Both the position numbers and the translations under genes were made by a program. 64,000 nucleotides of DNA from assembly GCA_030248215.1 (NCBI GenBank), contig JASANG010002840.1, positions 98,919-162,918 of the forward strand, read 5' to 3'. Shown in pieces: positions 58,572-64,000 of the stretch. A model generated the notes under the pieces. The model worked only from the letters and a program-made list of their open reading frames with translations. It was not told where the DNA came from and did no database searches. Every line of letters starts with the position of its first letter. The stretch's first letter is position 1. This stretch comes from Enoplolaimus lenunculus (taxonomy: Eukaryota; Nematoda; Enoplea; Enoplida; Thoracostomopsidae).

Positions 58572-61080
58572 AAAAAAAAAAAAAAAAAAAAAAAAAAACA
58601 AAAAACAAAAAAAAAAAAAATCATCTGTTATCTTATTTTTAGCATCGAGATGTTCCAGTTCTTCTGCAGACCGCTGTTTTTCTGAATACAACTTTACAAA
58701 CTTAACTATATATTACATTACACAACAATCCAATTTCCATATAGGATATAAAAAACAGCCTAGAATTTTTTGCACTTAAAGCATGTGTGAGCATACGCTT
58801 AAGTAAAATTTAACACACGTTTGCTACTTTTCTAACAGACCTTCACAAAACGATTTTTCTAACATTAAATAGAAAACCATATTGTACGATGTTTCCGTCG
58901 CCTGTAGGTAAAACGTTCACGGTTTAATAAAAACGGGTGTGCACACTGAAAAATGTTATAACATCTCATGTAATACCCTTCCTTATAGGTTAAAACAACG
59001 GATTCATTTCATTTGATGAATAGGTTCTTGTAATTTACACTTTAGTTGTCAACATCGTTTAAGATCTTGCATCAGCAGCTATGACTACATTTGCTGTGCA
59101 CCTAATCATCGATACCCCAGCAGGAGCCACAAAATCTTACCAGGATGCTGCTTAAGAAATGTTTGAATGATATTGTTCAAAGTGTGATTTTTCGAAATTC
59201 GCGTAACGTTGATTCGACACTAAAATTGTTGCAATAAAAATTCCGAGAAAACACCTAATTATAATTGACTAGTGAGATAAAACGTAATGCGCGTATCTCA
59301 GAAATTGTTTTTGTTTACGAAGCGTTAGCGTTTAACTCACCTTTATAAGAATAAGCATTTTTCTATACCTCTCTATGTTCCACACATTGCAAAGATGCGC
59401 TTGCGCTAAATATATTATGCGGTTTAATGGTATGAAAGAGGAATTTTGACAGAACTTGATATATTATATACTGAAATAAAACAAAAAACTAAATAATCGG
59501 CAAAGTAAAAACAAAGACCTGGGGACAAATATTCGAGCATTGCATCCAATCCGAGTAACACCCAGCGCAAAAACTGTGAATACACGGCTGAAGGCTGAAG
59601 CAAACTTGGCTGAACAATGTTAAACGGTACGAGATTCGCCTATCACTTGTCAAAACAATTCACTGTGCATAATTAGCGCACACTTTCAAATACTACAAAC
59701 TATTTAAGGCATGACAATTTCAGAAGCAATATAATCAGTCAATCCACAATCATTATTTTCGACAAACCAAGAAATTGCTTTCTATATAAGATCCGGCCCA
59801 TGTATATATAGCTCCAGGCCGTAACATTAGTATAAGCACATCATATTCCTAAGCGTAAGCCTAAGAATGAGCCTATAACTAAATTAGCTGGATTCTCCTT
59901 ATTATTTAAACTGGAAGTCTTAAAAATAAATAATGTAAATTATACTTACCACCAACACTGCCAACAATCAGAAAGAGCAATTTTGTTGTCAACTTTACTC
60001 CTAACAAATTCTTAAGCGTTTTATGTCTTGTACTCGGTGGTCAGGAACCGCCGAACTAATTTTGATAAACTTTTTTTGCTTGAAAGCATATTATCCTGTG
60101 GTGTTAACTTCGCATTGGGGTATTAAAATTTTAGGCCGTTTTTAGCTACAGGTTAATTTGCATAATTGGTTAAGCCTAAATTAGGGCTCTATACTGTGTT
60201 TCACTAATTATTATGGTTACAAGCAAACTAATTTCAGTACTAAGTTTGGATACGACAAATTTGAATGAATTGTTTATAAACGTCCAAACCCGATAATTGA
60301 ATACGTAGCTAATAGCTAATTTGCATAATGGTTAAATTAGTTAAGCCTAAATTAGGACTTTTTAAATTATTTCACTGATTATTAGGGTTACAATCAACAA
60401 AATTCAGTACTAAACTGTTCTCAGGTGCCACAAATCTGAATAAATTATTTACAAGCCTCTAAAATCGATAACGGAATAGTTAGTTATAGCTAACTTCCAC
60501 ATATTACCTTAACTAATAAGCCTAAATGAGGACTTTTTAAATTATTTCACTGATTATTTGGGTTCCTGAAGGGTTTCTGGGTGCGAGGAATCTGAATAAA
60601 TTGTATCGAAACCTCCAAAACAGATAATTAAATAGAAAGCTAATAGCAAATTTGCATATAAGTTAATTAGTTAAGCCTAAATTATGACTTTTAAATTATT
60701 TTACTGATTATTAGGGTTACAAGCAATCAAATTCAGTACTAAAGGGTTTTCGGGCGCGAGAAATCTGAATAAATTGCTTATAACCTTCAAAACCGTTCGA
60801 TGAATAGTTAGTTAATAAATAAGTTGTATATTAGATTAATTGGAAAGTAAGAGGGTCCAACCACCCGTCTGTGCTTTATAAGTTTGAAATGTTTAATTAT
60901 ACTGATTAAAAAGTAAGTATGTCCGAGCTTCGCTAAATACATGTAGTTCTTGTTTATCGCTGTTCGGTTCAAACCTGATGCAATCGTGGATTATCTCTAA
61001 ACATATCGCGCACTGAATATGTTGCAAAATATCTTCTTGCGAAACTGTTTTCTTTGCAGCCACTTCCATCTTAGTATTAT
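53676..61080 (-). CDS. CHFR: CHFR E3 ubiquitin ligase, RING to C-terminus
   Basis: CHFR delays entry to metaphase under stress by ubiquitinating mitotic kinases and binds poly(ADP-ribose) through its C-terminal zinc finger. Exons seen (minus): 61080-60975 (CAICLEIIHDC, first half of the RING), 58681-58621 (LDAKNKITDD, after the RING), 57970-57840 (CRQC), 57617-57468 (HALCQCCMQPMPDR), 57030-56947 (CNNKLCHMYWKCAKPSCKGC), 55951-55864, 55457-55353 (CYKCGLAQFRDLAFQYR), 54827-54752 (KPDCYWGHGCWTQ, the PBZ finger) and 53715-53676 (RYNHICEKTRNG, stop). Phases agree from 57970 to 56947 and from 55951 to the stop. The exon ending at 55353 needs a GC donor. Not located: the second half of the RING, about 25 residues between 56947 and 55951, and the FHA domain on this strand. 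The exon at 58681 runs into low-complexity sequence. Confidence 0.93.
53995..54740. mobile_element. MITE family D, large diverged copy in a CHFR intron
   Basis: The outer ends (TTCGCACGTGCAA near 54008, inverse ACTGCACGTGTGAGTTCGG near 54713-54735) match the family at 20430 and 29158. Several further CTTGCAGTTGCAA and GTGCAAGTTGCGG words lie inside, so this may be two overlapping copies. A minus frame at 53813-54061 runs through the left end and is not assigned. Confidence 0.6.
58370..58620. repeat. A-rich, nearly G-free low-complexity block
   Basis: It begins with a T-run and an A-run around 58375-58405, then runs of A with scattered C (AACAAAACC, AAAACAAAAC), then over 60 A with few interruptions. 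It abuts the CHFR exon at 58621. Composition and position at an exon edge suggest either an expanded simple repeat or an assembly or sequencing artefact that may hide real sequence. Phe-rich frames on the minus strand are by-products. Confidence 0.85.
58682..60149. other. CHFR intron region; second RING exon expected but not found
   Basis: The exon coding for the Cys/His pairs that complete the RING should lie between 60975 and 58681. I looked for His-x-Phe-Cys and paired Cys codons on the minus strand and found none. A stretch near 59955-60030 encodes a hydrophobic segment before a GTAAGT donor but has no start codon and no resemblance to CHFR. Confidence 0.5.
60150..60840. repeat. 165-bp tandem satellite, about four units
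   Basis: The word TAAGCCTAAAT recurs near 60171, 60340, 60505 and 60670, followed each time by a GGACTTTTTAAATTATTTCACTGATTATT-type block, CAAATTCAGTACTAAA and ATCTGAATAAATTG. Units are 165-169 bp long and about 80-85% alike by eye. It lies in the CHFR intron next to the RING exon. Confidence 0.9.
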
Positions 61081-61500
61081 CTGCAATAAAGACACTTACT
61101 CTTACTAGACAAAATATATCACTTCATTTTTATATGTACTAAATTACAGTACTTCAGCGATTTTCTAACAGCTTAGCAGCTGTTTATCACGGTTATAACA
61201 GGAGCTTAACTGAACCAAAACAAAATGCAACAATAGCCTCAATGAGAGCCACCTTCTGATCAGATATATTTATAGTATACAAAGACTGGAAGTGAAGAAT
61301 ATTTATAGTGATCATGGTGCAATCGGAATTCCGATTCCGATCAGAATTCCGATTCAAAATGAGTTCCAATCCCGATTCCGCTGGAACAACAACCAAGTTA
61401 TTTTGGTTGCCACACCCAAATGTGAGAGAAATTCCGCGTAATTCTGCACTCCTGTGTCACAAACAGTATTAATAAAACAATTAAATATTCTAAAATATTA

Positions 61501-62244
61501 CTGGCTTCTCCACAGCGGGGGGCCCCAGCACTTTTCGAAATTTTCATTTCCCCCCCGCATAAATTTTGCCGCCCCCAGGAAAGGGCCCCCGGCGAATTTT
61601 CGGCCGTCCCCCAGCAAATTTTTTTGCTGGGGCCCCCCAGGACTTTTCTAGGTCAAAAATTTTCAATGTTAAAACGTAAAGACCTGGACTTCTTTTGAGG
61701 CGGACATTCGGCAAAATATGATTTTATATTACGCTGAGTACTCATAATTTTAATAGCGTTACAAATACCCGTAGTAACTAATACAATTCAATAATGAACT
61801 GAAAAAGCACAATTACATAAAGACCGTTTCAGGGCATACAGCATTCGAAAGTACCTTGCAGCAGCAAGTTCAACCCGCCTGAGCCTTATGATAAATTGAA
61901 GCTGTGACTAATATACAAAATATATATTAAGCACAGTTTCAATTATAGATTATCCATATTCTATATAATTGTGCTTCTTTCAACTTCTGGTTAAGTTGTC
62001 AGTATATACGTAATATTAGTGAGCGATGAGTAATCTTACGTTGAGTTGGAAACACGGTCTAGAATGAAAAAATGGTCCAAAAAGTCGGTTTGCAAAATTT
62101 TAAGCCTGCCCCCCAGGACCCCCACATCATCTGGGGGCCCCACGAAAACTGCCCCCCCAGCATAATCAGCTGCCCCCCAGGAAACTCCTGGGGGCCCCCA
62201 GGAAACGCCCCCCGGCGGAAATTTTCAAGCTGTGGAGAAGCCAG
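61501..62244. mobile_element. Inverted-repeat element with TA target, GC-rich arms
   Basis: The ends are CTGGCTTCTCCACAGC at 61501-61516 and its exact inverse at 62229-62244, each flanked by TA (61499-61500 and 62245-62246). The subterminal zones are rich in GGGGCCCC and CCCCCAGG runs on both arms (61517-61650 and 62105-62225), while the centre is AT-rich. TA targets are typical of Tc1/mariner-like elements, but there is no transposase and the family is uncertain. Confidence 0.85.
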
Positions 62245-62385
62245 TATTATTACCTTCAAATTTTACATTTTAATCTGAATTTTCATCTTACATTAGCTTT
62301 GGCAAGCAAATATACCAAATTAGCTTCGACAGCAATCATAATCAAATTGTAGAAATTTTGTGATTATTACGTGGTTTATTTTCAG

Positions 62386-63939
62386 CAGCAACGGTTCTTA
62401 TGTAAACGATGAAAAAGTTCACAATGCAAGTAAAGTTTTGAACACCAATGACGTGGTTCATGTAGTAAGAACACGGAGAAAAGTCAGGGAATTTAGATGC
62501 CATTTTTCTGTTTCTTGTTTTACTGGCAATCTTCGTTTTTATATACAATAAAGAGCGCAAAACATTGCTTTGCATTCGTATTTCGAAGTTAGCTTTCGTG
62601 TGACTTCGACTATACAATTTTGGCACGACTCATAATATCGCAATTATGACAAATTGATAGCTAGTTGCCGAAGAAACATAAAAGAAAATATCTATAACAT
62701 TAGTTTTAAAATTTTCAAACGCAACCTTTAAGGTATCGTGTGTTGTAAATTTATTCTTCTATGGCAGAAGTTATGCTTTCTCCTTAAAAGTAATATCTTA
62801 AGGGTTTCAAATATTATTTCCACTTAATTATAGAACCATATATTTTTCACAGCAATAATACGCCAAAATCAAATTCCAGTGCATATAAAAGGACGTAATC
62901 AAAATAATAGAACTCAATACAGCTTAGTGCTACTAACGATCCTCCACAAACCTTTCCGACCCAAATTTAGGTTAACGCCTAATGTCTAATAAAAGTTAAT
63001 AAAAACCGTCTGACAAAACTAACAACGACGAATAAATGAACCGGTCGCTCGATATTTCCGCTCAGAATTATTTTAAACAAAAGTTTTAGAATGTATAGTA
63101 TTTCTACCGTAACTTCAACATTTACACTTAAACATAAAGATTCGTCCGTTTATTCTCTTTTTGGAAGTATATACGTACACGTTTGCTTGTTTCGGCTCGC
63201 TAAATATGTAACAATATTATAGCCGTACATGTTTACTTATCTGTTATCGTGTTGCAGATGTGGCATTCAAAATCGAATTGAATATAGCTCGTGAAAGTGA
63301 AACGCAAAGATTTCGGTAAAGCCGGTAACAGCAATATCCGTTGAGGATTTACCAACTAATACAGGTTTTAAAAGCTTCGGAAAATTTTGTTTTATCTTTT
63401 TGGCCTTTACGCCTGTCCTAAATTGAAATCTCTCAAAAACAAATTTTGATTAACAGACCTTTTATATGCACTGGAATTTGATTTTAGGCGTATTATTGCT
63501 GTGAAAAATATATGGTTCTATAATTAAGTAAGGCCAACATAATATTTTGAGCAACCGCCTAAGTTGGTTGCGGACTTATGCAGAAAGCACAACTGACCGA
63601 TTCGAAAAATAAAAACATTTAAACATGCTATTACCTGTAATTTAGCGTTTTGCGTTTGAAAATTTTACAAACCTAATGTTATAGATATTTTACTTTTATG
63701 TTCTTTTGCAACCTAGCTATCAATTTGTCATAATTGCGATATTATGATGTTTTCAGTCGATGAAATGTATCGAAGATCAAAACGAAACCAGCAGATCAAC
63801 CAAACCCAAAAATTCTACTGTTGATTGCAACTGCGAAACTTACACGACTGATGAAAAAGCCAATGAAGTGCGAGTTGTAAAAGCACCTAAACTTTCTGAT
63901 GAGAAACCGCGTGATGCAGTAGCAAATACTGAGAGTTAG
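62386..63939 (+). CDS. FHA-like exon and charged exon on the plus strand
   Basis: The exon at 62386-62464 follows a TTTATTTTCAG acceptor and ends at a strong GTAAGA donor. It encodes SNGSYVNDEKV and VLNTNDVVHVV, the second half of an FHA (phosphothreonine-binding) domain with its conserved Asn-Gly and Val-Asn. A second exon at 63757 follows TGTTTTCAG in a compatible phase and encodes about 60 charged residues (CIEDQNETSRSTKPKNS), ending at a TAG at 63937-63939 or a donor GTTAGT just before it. CHFR has an FHA domain before its RING, and the linker would be hydrophilic like this, but CHFR here is on the other strand. It could be an inverted part of CHFR, or another FHA gene continuing past the window. 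The first half of the FHA domain was not found. Confidence 0.6.
62631..63747. repeat. Large imperfect inverted repeat
   Basis: Two nested pairs of arms. The outer pair is 62631-62727 with 63650-63747 (CATAATATCGCAATTATGAC, AAAATATCTATAACATTA, AAAATTTTCAAACGCAA). The inner pair is 62821-62893 with 63459-63530 (ACCATATATTTTTCACAGCA, CAAATTCCAGTGCATATAAA). Sequence between the pairs is diverged. The spacer is about 560 bp. Possibly a transposon with long terminal inverted repeats or an inverted duplication. Confidence 0.9.
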
Positions 63940-64000
63940 TGCTATATATTATGTTTGTTGAACTGCTTAAAGTGTGTTTAGAGTAGACTGATTGGTATAT

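Noticed and set aside
58337-58691. Phe-rich minus frames
   Set aside because: Translation of A/T runs; only the short part beyond 58621 is a real CHFR exon.
59955-60030. Hydrophobic minus segment before a GTAAGT donor, considered as a signal-peptide exon
   Set aside because: No start codon in frame and no link to CHFR; probably chance.

Overview
This window looks like nuclear DNA of an invertebrate animal. It is AT-rich, with short spliced exons, introns of roughly 0.3-1 kb (one of 5.8 kb), many small inverted-repeat transposons, tRNA-derived repeats and one giant DNA transposon. Two conserved animal genes are recognised, both on the minus strand: a syntrophin of the alpha/beta class (15.8-26.5 kb) and the C-terminal and RING part of the ubiquitin ligase CHFR (53.7-61.1 kb). 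Compact introns and dense MITEs would suit a tunicate, but that assignment is inference only.

Layout. 0-15 kb has no gene I can support; it holds dispersed repeats, a two-copy MITE family at 6.3-7.3 kb, a very uniform 33-bp minisatellite (7.83-8.39 kb) and a perfect-looking hairpin at 12.3 kb. 15.8-26.5 kb is the syntrophin gene, with a large inverted-repeat element in its last intron. 28.4-30.75 kb is a cluster of tRNA-related repeats. 30.78-34.36 kb is a Harbinger-like element with TTA target duplications.

34,425-50,292 is the main feature: a Polinton (Maverick) fossil with both terminal inverted repeats (about 180 bp, roughly 90% identical) and a 6-bp target duplication (AAGGTT). It carries protein-primed DNA polymerase B, a YqaJ-type nuclease, integrase, a double-jelly-roll capsid protein, a packaging ATPase and a small basic protein. 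Less usual cargo is a TATA-binding-protein-like gene with two TBP repeats and a NADAR-domain protein. Its right third also holds a spliced, phase-consistent gene of at least six exons. The element is broken in several places.

50.3-53.6 kb holds palindromes, a 177-bp tandem duplication and repeat copies. 53.7-61.1 kb is CHFR, interrupted by A-rich low-complexity sequence at 58.4-58.6 kb and a 165-bp satellite at 60.1-60.8 kb. At 62.4-63.9 kb, on the opposite strand, lie an FHA-like exon and a charged exon around a large inverted repeat. CHFR needs an FHA domain at its N-terminus, so this may be an inverted piece of the same gene, or a separate gene.

How the genes relate: syntrophin is a membrane scaffold and CHFR a mitotic checkpoint ligase, with no functional link visible. 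The Polinton genes form one replication, integration and packaging set, to which a transcription-factor-like gene and an ADP-ribose or NAD-related domain have been added.
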